This document shows, one piece after another, positions 26,935 through 35,334 of a stretch of 64,000 nt of DNA; position 1 is the stretch's first letter, and each line of letters starts with the position of its first letter. The stretch covers positions 1 through 64,000 of the forward strand of contig NZ_PVXP01000006.1 of assembly GCF_002995845.1 (NCBI RefSeq), written 5' to 3'. The DNA is from Clostridium luticellarii. Its GTDB lineage: Bacteria > Bacillota > Clostridia > Clostridiales > Clostridiaceae. The notes beneath the pieces are model-generated. The model was not told where the DNA came from. It was given only the letters and a program-made list of their open reading frames with translations, and did not search any database. Position numbers and translations under genes: made by a program.

Positions 26935-27819
26935 ATGATGAAAGTTTCTGAAATTATGAGGCAGAGAATGAGTTTTTCCTTTGAAGTGTTTCCGCCAAAA
27001 GCGGATAAACCTCTGGACAATCTTTTGGACACTTTGGAACACCTTTATGTATTTAATCCTGATTTTATCAGCTGTACCTATGGTGCCGGGGGAACAAATG
27101 CAGGGAGAAATGTTGAAGTCTGCAGTGCAATTGCAAAGAGCGGCAGAACCATCCCTGTAACCCACTTCACCTGCATTGGAAACAGCAGGGAGGATATAAG
27201 AAAAAGTCTGCACACATATCTGGATAAAGGAGTCAACCACATATTGGCACTGAGGGGTGATTTCCCGGAAGGATGGCAGGGCACAAGGGGCGATTTTAAT
27301 TATGCAAATGAACTGGTGGAATTTATCAAGAAAAATTTCCCTGAATTCTGCATTGCTGCAGCAGGTGATCCTGAAAAACATTTCCAGGCGGACTCCTTTG
27401 AAGAAGATATCGCCCATCTTCGTGTGAAACAGGATGCAGGTGCTGATTATATAATGACCCAGCTGTGCCATGATGTAGAGCAATACAAGTGGTGGGTGGA
27501 CAAAATTCGAAAAGCAGGCGTTTCACTGCCCATAGATGTAGGGCTGATGCCGGTACTTTCAAAAGATCCCATCATCAGGATGACAGTATCCAACGGCAGC
27601 TCAATTCCAAGGGAACTTGCGGAAATAATCGCAAGATATGGTGATAATCCGGAGGATTTTAAAAAAGCAGGTAAAGAATATACTATAAAACAGATCTACA
27701 GTTTTATTAATGCAGGAATAAACGGACTTCATATTTATTCCCTGAATAGATGGAAGGACGTAACCGACATTTTAAATGAATCTGGTATCCGAAATTTGAA
27801 TACGTCAGCAGCCAGGTGA
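26935..27819 (+). CDS. metF: Methylenetetrahydrofolate reductase
   Basis: 294 aa. It shows FSFEVFPPKA with the catalytic Glu, TYGAGGT, HFTCIGNS, LALRGDFPEG and QDAGADYIMTQL of the MetF barrel. It reduces methylene-THF to methyl-THF with FAD and a reductant, feeding methionine synthesis or, in acetogens, the methyl branch of the Wood-Ljungdahl pathway. An in-frame TAG at 26908-26910 rules out an upstream extension, so the ATG at 26935 (or the next codon) is the start even though the Shine-Dalgarno is 60 nt away. Its base composition is higher in G+C than its neighbours. Confidence 0.93.
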   Translation: MMKVSEIMRQRMSFSFEVFPPKADKPLDNLLDTLEHLYVFNPDFISCTYGAGGTNAGRNVEVCSAIAKSGRTIPVTHFTCIGNSREDIRKSLHTYLDKGVNHILALRGDFPEGWQGTRGDFNYANELVEFIKKNFPEFCIAAAGDPEKHFQADSFEEDIAHLRVKQDAGADYIMTQLCHDVEQYKWWVDKIRKAGVSLPIDVGLMPVLSKDPIIRMTVSNGSSIPRELAEIIARYGDNPEDFKKAGKEYTIKQIYSFINAGINGLHIYSLNRWKDVTDILNESGIRNLNTSAAR

Positions 27820-27854
27820 TGATTTTTAAAAAACTTGTGTATTAGATTTTAATG

Positions 27855-27887
27855 GGTATGGAGTTATATGGAGATCAATTCCATACC
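27855..27887. terminator. Weak terminator-like hairpin between convergent genes
   Basis: GGTATGGA pairs with TCCATACC around a 17-nt loop between metF and the minus-strand aminotransferase. T-runs are short on both sides. Confidence 0.4.
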
Positions 27888-27901
27888 TATTTCACTGCTT
27901 T

Positions 27902-29065
27902 TTATTTTAAAGAATCTATCCAGCTTTCTATTTTTCCCATGGAGGATTTGAGCTCATCCATGCTGTATGCATATGAGATTCTGACATGACCTTCACCTTT
28001 TGTTCCAAAAGCGGAACCGGGTACTATGGCAACTCCTGCCTCTTTTAATAACCTTTCACAGAATTCATCGCTTTTCATGTTGAATTTTTCTATGGAAGGA
28101 AATACATAAAAGGCACCTTTAGGTAAATTCAATTCAAATCCCAGGGATTTTAATTTACTGTATATGTAATCTCTCCTTTCCATGAATTTTGAGCACATGT
28201 AATCTACATCCTTCATACAGCTTTTTAATCCTTCACAAGCTCCCCATTGTGAGATGGAAGGGGCACAGGATGAGTTATATTGATGGACTTTTATTATTTG
28301 ATTCATAAATATTTTGTCTGCACATACATATCCTATTCTGAGACCTGTCATTGAAAACATCTTGGAAAAGCCGCTTACCAGTATAATTCTATCTTTTATT
28401 TCATCATATTGTGCTGGAGAATAATATTCTTTTTCAAAGCACAGAGAAGCATATATTTCATCGCTTATTACAATTAAATTATTTTTTTTAATGAGCTTTA
28501 AAAGTTTTTCATTGTCCTCTCTGGATAAAACAGCCCCCGTAGGATTGGAGGGGTAGGATAAAACCATTGCCTTGGGCTTTTCATCTTCAAGTATTTTTTC
28601 CAAATTCTCAAAGTCTATGGAGAAATTCTCTTTCAAATCATAATTTAGTATATTCCCGCCCAAGATTTTTACACAGCTTTCATAAGCTGGATAGGCCGGG
28701 TTTGGTATGAGTATTTTATCTCCTCTGTTTATCAAGGCAGCAAATACGTCCATAAGAGCTTCACTTCCGCCCATTGTAATACAGATTTCGTCTTTTGTGT
28801 AGTTTATACCAAGCTTCCTCAGATATTTTGATATTTCCTCTCTGAGCTCTATGATGCCTGCAGTTGAAGTATATGTAGTTTTATTTTCCTCAATAGCTTT
28901 TACCATGGCCAGTTTGATCTTATTGGGTACGTTGAAATCAGGCTGTCCCAGTGTAAGGGATATTGCACCTGGATACTGGATAACTTTGTTGTAAAATTTT
29001 CTGATACCTGAAATTTCCACGGATTGTACATTTTTTGATGTGCTGTTCAAATTTACACTTCCCAT
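27902..29065 (-). CDS. Class I pyridoxal-phosphate aminotransferase
   Basis: 387 aa. The fold type I signature is clear: LTLGQPDFNVP, TMGGSEALMDVF, the NPTGAVLSRED loop, SDEIYASL and the PLP lysine in SGFSKMFSMTGLRIGY. C-terminal GHVRISYAYSMDEL contacts the substrate carboxylate. It resembles PatA and AspC enzymes that act on aspartate, aromatic or N-acetyl-diaminopimelate substrates; nearness to dap genes suggests but does not prove a role in diaminopimelate synthesis. The ATG has a poor ribosome site, and a TTG five codons on is an alternative start. Confidence 0.85.
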   Translation of the reverse strand: MGSVNLNSTSKNVQSVEISGIRKFYNKVIQYPGAISLTLGQPDFNVPNKIKLAMVKAIEENKTTYTSTAGIIELREEISKYLRKLGINYTKDEICITMGGSEALMDVFAALINRGDKILIPNPAYPAYESCVKILGGNILNYDLKENFSIDFENLEKILEDEKPKAMVLSYPSNPTGAVLSREDNEKLLKLIKKNNLIVISDEIYASLCFEKEYYSPAQYDEIKDRIILVSGFSKMFSMTGLRIGYVCADKIFMNQIIKVHQYNSSCAPSISQWGACEGLKSCMKDVDYMCSKFMERRDYIYSKLKSLGFELNLPKGAFYVFPSIEKFNMKSDEFCERLLKEAGVAIVPGSAFGTKGEGHVRISYAYSMDELKSSMGKIESWIDSLK

Positions 29066-29177
29066 CTATATATAAACTTTATTTTTTCTTTATCTTTAAT
29101 ATATTTTCATTATACTTTTATATTTTACAATTTTAAGTGAACATAGTAAATAGATTATTTTAAAGAGGATGATAGCA

Positions 29178-30107
29178 TTGATACAAAAAGTATTGGAATT
29201 AAAAGGAGTTTTTAAAAAAAGAGGAAAGGTACAAGTCTTAAAAGACATTGCTTTTTCCATAAATGCAGGTGAGATCTGCGGTCTTGTAGGGAAAAATGGT
29301 GCTGGAAAGACTACATTAATCAAAATTATAACCAGTATGTTGTCCACGGATGAAGGTGAAATTCTAATAGAAGGAAAAGATCTTAAAACTGAAAGAGAAA
29401 AAGCACTGAAAAATATAGGGGCTATAGTGGAGAAACCGGAGTTTTACGGTTATATGACTGGAAGACAGAACTTGAATTATATAGCCGGCATGATGGAAAG
29501 CGTTACAAAAGATAAGATAGAAGATGTCATAAAATATTCTAAATTAGGTTCAAAAATTGATAAAAAGGTAAAAACATATTCTCTGGGAATGAAGCAGAGG
29601 CTGGGGCTTGCCCAGGCGCTTATGGGCCGCATATCTCTTTTGATATTGGATGAACCTACAAATGGGCTGGATCCAATCGGGGTTGTGGAACTTAAAAAAA
29701 TTATAAAGGTTTTAGCTGAAGAAAAGAGAGTAAGTGTTCTTATATCTTCACATATTTTAAGTGAAATAGAAAATATATGTACAAAGGTTGTTTTTATAGA
29801 TGAGGGTAAAATTGTGGGTGTTGAAAAAATAGGCAGCAATTCCAAAGCCGGAAGTGTAAAAAACATGTTTATAAAAACGAATTTATCTAAAAAGGCATCA
29901 GAAATTATAAAAAATATATTTGATGTAAAACTGCTGGAAGTAAAAAATGATGGAGTCTCAATTTTAATAAATACTGAATCATGTGATTTATTTACGGTAT
30001 TGAAAAAATTACATGACAGCGGAATAATTGTGGAAGGTTGCTTTGAAGTAAAGCAAAACCTGGAAGATAAATTTATAAAGATGATGGGGGAAAATGGTGA
30101 TGAATAG
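29178..30107 (+). CDS. ABC transporter ATP-binding protein
   Basis: 309 aa from TTG 29178, which is 10 nt after AGAGG; the ATG at 29169 touches that site. It has Walker A GKNGAGKTTL, signature YSLGMKQRLGLAQAL, Walker B LLILDEPTNGLDP and the switch His in SSHILSEIE. The C-terminal 90 residues extend beyond the core, as in exporters of the BcrA/NatA type. It pairs with the overlapping membrane gene and the two-component system behind it, suggesting a stress- or peptide-antibiotic-responsive exporter. Confidence 0.88.
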   Translation: MIQKVLELKGVFKKRGKVQVLKDIAFSINAGEICGLVGKNGAGKTTLIKIITSMLSTDEGEILIEGKDLKTEREKALKNIGAIVEKPEFYGYMTGRQNLNYIAGMMESVTKDKIEDVIKYSKLGSKIDKKVKTYSLGMKQRLGLAQALMGRISLLILDEPTNGLDPIGVVELKKIIKVLAEEKRVSVLISSHILSEIENICTKVVFIDEGKIVGVEKIGSNSKAGSVKNMFIKTNLSKKASEIIKNIFDVKLLEVKNDGVSILINTESCDLFTVLKKLHDSGIIVEGCFEVKQNLEDKFIKMMGENGDE

Positions 30108-31263
30108 ATATATATGGGAGGAGCTGAAGAGAATAATCATTAAAAAGAAAATTTGGATTGCTGTTATTTTTATGGTTACAATTGTATTTGGGTTGGCAAG
30201 TACTTTGAAAACAAATACATTGGAAGTGCAGATTCAAAAATATAAAGCTCTTCTTGTCAACCAAAAAATGGGCAGGGACAAAGCTGATTCAGAATTGAAA
30301 AAAGCCGAATTTTCCAGGGATATAGTGAGTACCCAGAAGGAGATAAAAGATAGAGAAGAGCAGCTGAATGAAATAAAGAATTATGATAGGTCAAAGCTGG
30401 ATCAGCGGATTCAAAAATTGGAAAGGGAAAATAATCCTGAGAATGAATACAAGCTGCTTCAATTGAAATATGAGAAAAAATACAATATAGAAAAAAGTGA
30501 GCTTATACCAAAAGGGATGTATTCGGCTATGGAAATTCTGGCATATTTTATACCGGTATTTTTTTTACTTATTCTCATTGTGTTCTTATCCGATATAGTG
30601 TCAGGAGATTACTCTCCGAACACAATAAAAAATTTGGTTACAAAGCCTATTTCAAGGAAAAAAATTGTTTTGTCCAAATTTGCCGCTTCCATGATTTTGA
30701 GTGCAGCTACTTTGATTATAAGTACCCTGATATTTATACTGGAAGCTGGAATTCATCTGGGTTTTTCCGATTTAAGGTTGCCTTTTGATATAGATGCAAA
30801 GTATGTTTTTGACAGCTCTCTCACGTTGAGTCCGATAACTTCACAGATGCGATATGTAAGTGGAAGCAGATCAATTATTCCCCTCTGGAGTGCAATTATT
30901 GAAATGGTGTTGATTGCAATAATTGTTTCAATAGCCATTGTATCAATAATTCTGTTCATATCGGTTTTATGCAGAAATTCACTTATTTCATCTCTTATAA
31001 GTTTTATGTTAATTGGAGGAACGGCCGTCTGGTATCTTTTTGGTTTTGCAGGCAGATATGTTGTATCGGCAAAATACGGGGTTTTGGTAAAATTTCTACC
31101 TGTTCCATATATAGTTGACGTAATAAGCACATTGAGTGGTGATATTTCTGTGCAACTTACCAGTACCATAAATGTAGCTTTTATATTGATAACCTGTTTA
31201 GTATGGACTCTAGTCATGCTGTTTTTAAGCAGTTATGTTTTTGGCAAAAGGGATTTTGATTGA
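30100..31263 (+). CDS. ABC-2 type permease
   Basis: 387 aa from ATG 30100, which overlaps the ATPase stop, so translation is coupled; GGGGG sits 9 nt upstream. One membrane helix (about 18-36) is followed by a long charged coiled-coil-like loop (about 45-130) and then five or six C-terminal helices. This is the ABC-2 membrane subunit layout with a large external or periplasm-facing domain. The motif SDIVSGDYSPNTIKNLVTKPISRKKIV is typical of these permeases. Substrate unknown. Confidence 0.82.
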   Translation: MNRYIWEELKRIIIKKKIWIAVIFMVTIVFGLASTLKTNTLEVQIQKYKALLVNQKMGRDKADSELKKAEFSRDIVSTQKEIKDREEQLNEIKNYDRSKLDQRIQKLERENNPENEYKLLQLKYEKKYNIEKSELIPKGMYSAMEILAYFIPVFFLLILIVFLSDIVSGDYSPNTIKNLVTKPISRKKIVLSKFAASMILSAATLIISTLIFILEAGIHLGFSDLRLPFDIDAKYVFDSSLTLSPITSQMRYVSGSRSIIPLWSAIIEMVLIAIIVSIAIVSIILFISVLCRNSLISSLISFMLIGGTAVWYLFGFAGRYVVSAKYGVLVKFLPVPYIVDVISTLSGDISVQLTSTINVAFILITCLVWTLVMLFLSSYVFGKRDFD

Positions 31264-31301
31264 AAATACAAAGTGCTATAATTTTAAGTTGGGTGATTGT
31301 T

Positions 31302-31991
31302 GTGAAGGAAAATATATTGATAATAGATGATGACAATGACATAAGGAATATGCTTGTAAATTATTTTCAAAAGGAAAGCTATACGGTATATAATGCTTCT
31401 GATGGAGAAAAAGGTCTGGAAATTTTAAAATCAAAGCCAGTTTCTCTGATAATTCTGGACATTATGATGCCCAAGATGGATGGATATACCATGCTGTCTA
31501 GACTCAGAGAATTCTCAAGTCTGCCTGTTATACTTCTTACTGCAAAAGACCAGCAAATGGACAAGATAAAGGGATTCATAGCTGGATGTGATGATTATAT
31601 AATAAAGCCCTTTGATTTTACGGAACTCTCATTAAGGGTGCTGGCTATACTCAGGAGAGCTAAAGCCGGTAATACTTTGCAAAACCACATGCTGAAAATT
31701 AGGGATATAGAAATAAATACTCTGGAACATACAGTAAGAAAAGATAATATTGAAATCGTGCTTACTCCAAAGGAATATGAGATTTTATACACACTGGCAT
31801 CAAATAGGGGACGGGTATATTCCACCAGGACACTCTATGAGATAATCTGGAAGGATACCTTTCTGGAAAATGACAATACTGTAACCATGCATGTTAAAAA
31901 TTTAAGGAGAAAACTGGGAGATAGTGTTAAGCAGGGTAAATACATAAAAACTATATGGGGAGTGGGTTATAAAATTGAAAAGGATATTTAA
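31302..31991 (+). CDS. OmpR-family response regulator
   Basis: 229 aa from GTG 31302, behind GGGTGA. The receiver domain has the acidic pair IIDDDNDI, the phosphorylated Asp53 in LILDIMMPKMDG and the switch Lys in DDYIIKPFDF. The C-terminal winged helix (about 130-228) includes LTPKEYEILYTLASN and VTMHVKNLRRKLGD. It overlaps the kinase gene. It likely controls the ABC exporter genes just upstream. Confidence 0.92.
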   Translation: MKENILIIDDDNDIRNMLVNYFQKESYTVYNASDGEKGLEILKSKPVSLIILDIMMPKMDGYTMLSRLREFSSLPVILLTAKDQQMDKIKGFIAGCDDYIIKPFDFTELSLRVLAILRRAKAGNTLQNHMLKIRDIEINTLEHTVRKDNIEIVLTPKEYEILYTLASNRGRVYSTRTLYEIIWKDTFLENDNTVTMHVKNLRRKLGDSVKQGKYIKTIWGVGYKIEKDI

Positions 31992-33342
31992 GCTCAGGAG
32001 TGAATTGGTTTTTTCTGCAGTTTTTTCGGTGATTATATCGCTTGTACTTGCAGTTTTTTTGAGAGAATCTGTTTTAGGGTCGTTTTTAAACAGTTATAAT
32101 GGCACCCCTGAATACATATATAAAAACATGATTGCCCCAGTTGAACAGGACTTGAAAAATATGGATATAAATAATTCTAGAAAATTACAAAAATATATGA
32201 ACAGAGAATATAGTATGACCTATTTTATTTTTGTAGTGAGAAAAGATGGAGGGGTGATAGCTTCAAATAATAGAGAAATTAAAAGTATAGATAGTGGTCA
32301 GATTGAAAATGGAAAAAGAACATTTAAGTTTTTAAATGACCATAGAGATAATCTGGTTAAAATAACCAGGTGCGATTACCTAAAAGATGGGTACTATCTG
32401 TATTACATATATACTGGCTATGGTAAATTGGATAATGGCAATATTGTAGGTGTAATGGCAATTTCAATCTTCATAATTGTATTTTTCCTGCTCATATGGA
32501 AACGCATATCTTATATATCCAAAATAAAATCAACAGTTAGAAGTATTGCTGAAGGTGATCTATCTAAAAGGGTCCCTCTTAAATATAAAAATGAACTTAG
32601 AGAATTATCTGAAGACATAAATTATATGGCTTCAAGGATTGAAAGGGAAGAGAAAAACAGAAATGAATTTTTCACCAATATATCTCATGATCTGAGAACT
32701 CCTTTAACTACTATACTGGGGTATATAGACATGATTAAGAATGGAAAATATGATTCAAAACGTGAACTTCATGATTATATAGATATAATGGATAAAAAAG
32801 GATTGTATTTAAAAAGTATGCTGGATGATTTTTTTGAATATTCAAAGCTGTCTTCCAAGGACATAGTACTTGAAAAACAATGTCTGGAGTTAAATGAATT
32901 GGCACGGCAGGTAGCTGAAGAAGAGGAAGATGAATTTATACGGAAAGGATTGAGGTTTTGTCTTAAATTACCTCTTGAATCCGTTGAAATTGAAGCAGAT
33001 CCCAATTTATTTTTAAGGGCAGTGAATAATCTTTTAAATAATGCACTTAAGTATTCTAGAAATAATACGGCCGTTGAATTCAAAATAAGAAAACAAGAGT
33101 ACAATGGCAATTTTTATGCGGTAATTTCAGTATCAAATGTTCCTGAAACTCCAGTTGGTGATGAGAATATAGAGAATTTTTTTGAGAGGTTGTATAAAAG
33201 GGATCTGTCCAGAAAGGAAGAAGGCAGTGGCCTTGGCTTGTCAATTGTTAGAGAAATAGTCAAACACCACAGTGGTTTTGTAAAGGTATGTAGAGAAGAC
33301 GAGAAACTGGTGTTTAAAATATTTATGGATGTAAAGTGTTAA
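31975..33342 (+). CDS. Sensor histidine kinase
   Basis: 455 aa from TTG 31975, behind GGGAGTGGG and overlapping the regulator by 17 nt. It has two membrane helices (about 10-30 and 157-177) bounding an extracellular sensor of about 125 residues, a HAMP segment, the phosphorylated His in FFTNISHDLRTPLT, and a C-terminal ATPase with NNLLNNALKYS and GSGLGLSIVREIVKHH. It forms a pair with the preceding response regulator. The signal is unknown; the large external loop suggests direct sensing. Confidence 0.9.
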   Translation: MKRIFKLRSELVFSAVFSVIISLVLAVFLRESVLGSFLNSYNGTPEYIYKNMIAPVEQDLKNMDINNSRKLQKYMNREYSMTYFIFVVRKDGGVIASNNREIKSIDSGQIENGKRTFKFLNDHRDNLVKITRCDYLKDGYYLYYIYTGYGKLDNGNIVGVMAISIFIIVFFLLIWKRISYISKIKSTVRSIAEGDLSKRVPLKYKNELRELSEDINYMASRIEREEKNRNEFFTNISHDLRTPLTTILGYIDMIKNGKYDSKRELHDYIDIMDKKGLYLKSMLDDFFEYSKLSSKDIVLEKQCLELNELARQVAEEEEDEFIRKGLRFCLKLPLESVEIEADPNLFLRAVNNLLNNALKYSRNNTAVEFKIRKQEYNGNFYAVISVSNVPETPVGDENIENFFERLYKRDLSRKEEGSGLGLSIVREIVKHHSGFVKVCREDEKLVFKIFMDVKC

Positions 33343-33365
33343 AACTTAAGTGAATCGGTAAAAGG

Positions 33366-33406
33366 ATAGTCTAGTTACTAAAATCTCAGTAACTAGACTA
33401 TTTTTT
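33366..33406 (+). terminator. Strong terminator after the histidine kinase
   Basis: A 14-bp perfect stem (ATAGTCTAGTTACT / AGTAACTAGACTAT) with an 8-nt loop is followed by TTTTTT. It lies between convergent transcripts and may also slow the minus-strand tRNA transcript. Confidence 0.88.
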
Positions 33407-33414
33407 GCTTAATT

Positions 33415-33488
<74 letters not shown>

Positions 33489-33497
33489 ATGTATAAA

Positions 33498-33572
33498 TGG
33501 AGCGGAAGACGGGATTTGAACCCGCGACGTTCACCTTGGCAAGGTGACGCTCTACCACTGAGCCACTCCCGC
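33498..33572 (-). tRNA. tRNA-Gly (GCC)
   Basis: Cloverleaf with encoded CCA. Acceptor GCGGGAG, anticodon loop with GCC in TTGCCAA, T-loop GTTCAAATC. Confidence 0.95.
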
Positions 33573-33582
33573 ATGTTTTAAA

Positions 33583-33658
<76 letters not shown>

Positions 33659-33661
33659 GCA

Positions 33662-33737
33662 TGACGACCCAGAAAAAGAATTTTATACCCGCCTCCAGTG
33701 TGACGGCAGACACTCTAAAAAACTGAGCCACTAAATT
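33662..33737 (-). pseudogene. Decayed tRNA-Asp (GTC) relic
   Basis: The stretch between tRNA-Val and tRNA-Phe still aligns with clostridial tRNA-Asp: GCTCAG of the D arm, TTAGAGTG, the anticodon region CTGCCGTCACACTGGAGG and a 3' end TCTGGGTCGTCA in place of TCTGGACCGCCA. The 5' acceptor strand is gone, the T arm (TATAAAATTC for GTTCGAGTC) is destroyed and CCA is TCA. It cannot fold as a tRNA. The order Val-Asp-Phe-Gly-Cys is the common clostridial one. Confidence 0.75.
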
Positions 33738-33744
33738 AATAATG

Positions 33745-33820
33745 TGGTGGGCACAACAGGGCTCGAACCTGTGACCCTCTGCTTGTAAGGCAGATGCTCT
33801 CCCAGCTGAGCTATGCGCCC
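33745..33820 (-). tRNA. tRNA-Val (TAC)
   Basis: Cloverleaf with encoded CCA. Acceptor GGGCGCA, anticodon loop CTTACAA giving TAC, T-loop GTTCGAGCC. First gene of the tRNA operon. Confidence 0.95.
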
Positions 33821-33849
33821 ATAAGCACATTATTACCACGACAATTCAT

Positions 33850-33878
33850 ATTATATATTGAGTTCTATATATTGTCAA
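33850..33878 (-). promoter_or_regulatory. Consensus promoter of the tRNA operon
   Basis: Read on the minus strand: TTGACA (33878-33873), exactly 17 nt, TATAAT (33855-33850), 29 nt before tRNA-Val. Both hexamers are perfect. Apart from this promoter, the rest of the gap up to ytxC (33879-34062) shows nothing else I can name. Confidence 0.9.
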
Positions 33879-34062
33879 TACCTGGTGCGAAAAAATCACG
33901 GCTGTAGTAAATTTTAAAATTATTGTCAATATATTCCCATTTGGAATTTATATCCTGAATTATTGTTATTTAAAGATGTTGATTTTAGTATGTCGATATT
34001 TGACAATAGAAATTTGAATATAGATTTTGTTTAGATGCATACTATTTTTGAAGGGAGTGTGA

Positions 34063-34968
34063 ATGATGCTGTTATTAACTATGGTTTACAATAAAGAAAG
34101 AGAAAATGTAATACAGGGAATTCAAGAACTAAAAGAGTATTTTAGACATAAAGACGTGTTTATCGGAATATATGAAAGTATAGAGTCTGATACTCACTTC
34201 CTTAAATTATTCTGTGATAGAGAAATGAGCAATAGGCTTATGAATATATTCAATATGTTTATTGCCAATATTATATATGATATAGTGATAGATGAATTTT
34301 ATAAAAATGATATTCTGACTTTTTTGTCGGATGAATATTTTTTTTTGAGATATGAAGAATTGGAGGAAATCAGGTTAGAGAGTATAAATGTATTGAAGGG
34401 GAAGATGGAAATTGTAGATGATAATTCTATTTTTTGCATAAACAAAAGAAATGAAATGCTGGATAAAATATCAAATTGCATAAATGAAAATAATGAAATA
34501 AATATAGATGGATTTGTAACTTTTAGAATCAAGGAGCTTCTGCCTGATCTGGAAAGCATAGTAGATAAAGTGGTAGAAAAATATATGGTAGAAAAGGAAT
34601 ATAATGAATTTATAAAGCTTCTGAAATATTTTGTGGAAATACAGGAGAGCAAAATAGAGTGTTTGAATATAATAATAGACAGCCAGGGCAATTATATAAT
34701 AAGGGATAGGCAGGAGGATATAACAGACAATTTTTTCAGGGATCTAAAAGAGTTAAAATGTAGTAAGAATTTAAATTCAGGTTTGGACGATGTTCTGATA
34801 AGTGCACTTATAACCAATTCACCGGATAGGATAATAATTCACTGTGCTGAAAATTGCAGGAATCCAGAATTAATAGAGACTATTGAAAAAGTTTTTACGG
34901 ATAGAGTTGAATTTTGCAACAGCTGTGCCACATGTAAATCCATAAAAAACAATTTTAACAGGGTATAA
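34063..34968 (+). CDS. ytxC: Putative sporulation protein YtxC
   Basis: 301 aa, behind GAAGGGAG. It matches the YtxC family by its all-helical acidic central part, the block EYNEFIKLLKYFVEIQESKI and the C-terminal LITNSPDRIIIHCAENC. Its position immediately before thrS with its leader also fits Firmicute gene order. YtxC is named for its link to sporulation; its biochemical role is not known. The C-terminal CNSCATC cluster may bind a metal, which is inference. Confidence 0.72.
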   Translation: MMLLLTMVYNKERENVIQGIQELKEYFRHKDVFIGIYESIESDTHFLKLFCDREMSNRLMNIFNMFIANIIYDIVIDEFYKNDILTFLSDEYFFLRYEELEEIRLESINVLKGKMEIVDDNSIFCINKRNEMLDKISNCINENNEINIDGFVTFRIKELLPDLESIVDKVVEKYMVEKEYNEFIKLLKYFVEIQESKIECLNIIIDSQGNYIIRDRQEDITDNFFRDLKELKCSKNLNSGLDDVLISALITNSPDRIIIHCAENCRNPELIETIEKVFTDRVEFCNSCATCKSIKNNFNRV

Positions 34969-35028
34969 TCTGTAAAAAGTCAAATTTCTTGTTGACATAA
35001 GTATTTTATAATAATATAATAAATCCGA

Positions 35029-35286
35029 ATAGAAATAAAAGCTATGAAGGGGAAAAGTAAACAGATGATTTATTTCAAGAGAGAGGGATTTTAGGCTGAG
35101 ATGTCCTTTAAATAGAATCTGGTGAAAGACCACCCTTGAGTTGTATACTGAATTTTCAGTAAGTATTTCCGCTAACCCACGTTAAGGGTAGAGAGAACAG
35201 TATCTGTTATTTGTAAACTTGTTTTACTGTTAAGTTGGGTGGAACCACGGCAATACTCGTCCCATGTTTAGGGAGGAGTTTTTTTA
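35029..35286 (+). ncRNA. T-box leader of thrS
   Basis: The T-box core AAGTTGGGTGGAACCACGG lies at 35232-35250 and is followed by a terminator, ACTCGTCCC / GGGAGGAGT plus TTTTTT (35255-35285). Upstream are the Stem I elements, including GAGAGGGA and the GGTGAAAGACC distal-loop motif. The leader pauses or releases transcription according to charging of tRNA-Thr. The specifier is probably ACT at 35147-35149 (in GTATACTGAA), but I could not fold Stem I with certainty. Confidence 0.9.
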
Positions 35287-35334
35287 TTGCTTTTTTATAT
35301 TGCTGGGAATATAGAATTTTAAGGAGGAATAGCC

